Assembly (NCBI RefSeq): GCF_002902985.1 | Contig: NZ_CP026167.1 | Location: forward strand, 620,001-684,000 | Length of the DNA stretch: 64,000 nt | Direction of reading: 5' to 3' | DNA from: Leclercia sp. LSNIH1 | GTDB lineage: Bacteria; Pseudomonadota; Gammaproteobacteria; Enterobacterales; Enterobacteriaceae | Shown here: positions 63,667 to 64,000 of the stretch, piece by piece | How the letters are laid out: each line of letters opens with the position of its first letter | How positions within the stretch are numbered: the stretch's first letter is position 1 | The notes under the pieces: model-generated | Databases searched by the model: none | What the model was told of the DNA's origin: nothing | What the model saw: the letters and a program-made list of their open reading frames with translations, nothing else | Translations under genes and position numbers: made by a program

Positions 63667-63793
63667 ATTCCCCTAAATCATTCGCATTGCATCGCGGCGG
63701 CAACTGCGCGAATCCCCGGGAGCATAGTTAACTATGTGACCGGGGTGAGCAAAGGCAACCAACAAAGAGGCAGCGTGAATGATGACGGGGAAA
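63667..63793. repeat. ERIC element (127-bp intergenic repeat)
   Basis: The central part GCGAATCCCCGGGAGCATAG and GTGACCGGGGTGAGC matches the ERIC core from which ERIC1R/ERIC2 typing sequences derive. An inner palindrome CCCCGG-GAG-CATAGTTAACTATG-TGA-CCGGGG spans 63714-63745, and the outer arms TTCCCC..ATCATTC and GAATGAT..GGGGAA close the element. It lies between convergent fadA and fre. Confidence 0.9.
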
Positions 63794-63810
63794 GTTTTAG
63801 TTGCCGTTTT

Positions 63811-63837
63811 CCCGCCTGTCAGGGGCGGGTTTTTTTC
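63811..63837 (+). terminator. Rho-independent terminator of fadBA
   Basis: CCCGCC-TGTCAGG-GGCGGG followed by TTTTTTT, just after the ERIC element and 3 nt before the convergent fre stop. Confidence 0.9.
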
Positions 63838-63840
63838 GTC

Positions 63841-64000
63841 TCAAATAAAGGCAAATGCGTCGCCAAACAGACGATCTTCACGCGCGCCACGTTCATTGCA
63901 GAACAGGTTACGGGCAATTTTCGCCATTTCGAAACGACCGGCAATATAGATATCGTGATTTACCAGGGTGCCATGATCCTGCAATACCGCCGTTAACACG
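63841..64000 (-). CDS. fre: NAD(P)H-flavin reductase Fre (partial, C-terminal end)
   Basis: The minus strand encodes the last 52 residues, including [20 protein letters not shown] and the C-terminal [12 protein letters not shown] before a TGA at 63841-63843. This is the end of the Fre flavin reductase, which makes free reduced flavins for ribonucleotide reductase activation and iron reduction. The rest lies beyond the right edge. Convergent with fadA, as in E. coli. Confidence 0.95.
   Translation of the reverse strand, partial: VLTAVLQDHGTLVNHDIYIAGRFEMAKIARNLFCNERGAREDRLFGDAFAFI

Overview
The window is chromosomal DNA of a member of the Enterobacteriaceae. Gene content and order follow the Escherichia coli map closely, and the proteins look like those of the Enterobacter/Leclercia/Lelliottia group. 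That genus-level placement is an impression from protein similarity and base composition, not a computed result. No phage, transposase, plasmid gene or CRISPR array is visible. Mobile-type DNA is limited to REP/BIME palindromes between genes and one ERIC element.

Layout. 1-6276 is the ftsE-ftsY / rsmD-yhhL-yhhM-yhhN-zntA block. 6358-9148 is a three-gene TRAP transporter operon placed between zntA and tusA, with CRP-like and KdgR-like sites upstream. 9408-13539 is tusA-yhhQ-dcrB-yhhS-yhhT. 13549-13752 is the decayed 3' end of a beta-ketoacyl-ACP synthase gene running straight into acpT. 14342-17414 is an accessory stretch: phenolic acid decarboxylase with a divergent LysR regulator, an SDR and a HAD phosphatase. 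17468-19050 holds an orphan terC and a two-helix potassium channel-like gene. 19178-28538 is yhiN-pitA-uspB-uspA-rsmJ-prlC-rlmJ-gor. 28742-30345 is a small accessory cassette between gor and treF, where E. coli carries its arsenic and acid-fitness genes; it includes a protein with a caspase-like His/Cys pattern. 30584-48331 is treF to pdeK (yhjK), with a few non-E. coli genes inserted (STY4199-type, GNAT, SDR).

48518-64000 comes from another part of the E. coli map and is inverted relative to the first part: birA-murB, a complete rRNA operon on the minus strand (16S, tRNA-Glu, 23S, 5S, with P1/P2 promoters, boxA and terminator), then hemG-trkH-yigZ-pepQ, fadBA and the end of fre. In E. coli hemG lies upstream of rrnA while murB-birA lie downstream of rrnB, so this operon joins the upstream flank of one rRNA operon to the spacer and downstream flank of another. 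The pdeK/birA boundary is a second synteny break.

Functional themes: protein targeting and cell division (ftsY, ftsE), rRNA modification (rsmD, rsmJ, rlmJ), metal and ion handling (zntA, pitA, terC, trkH, channel), carbon acid uptake and use (TRAP, dctA, kdgK), c-di-GMP turnover (pdeH with a flagellar sigma-28 promoter, pdeK), stress (uspA, uspB, gor, treF, prlC with a heat-shock promoter) and fatty acid degradation (fadBA with a FadR operator). The most notable observations are the ketoacyl synthase relic that orphans acpT, the caspase-like protein, the hybrid rRNA operon, and the shared KdgR-like boxes of the TRAP operon and kdgK.
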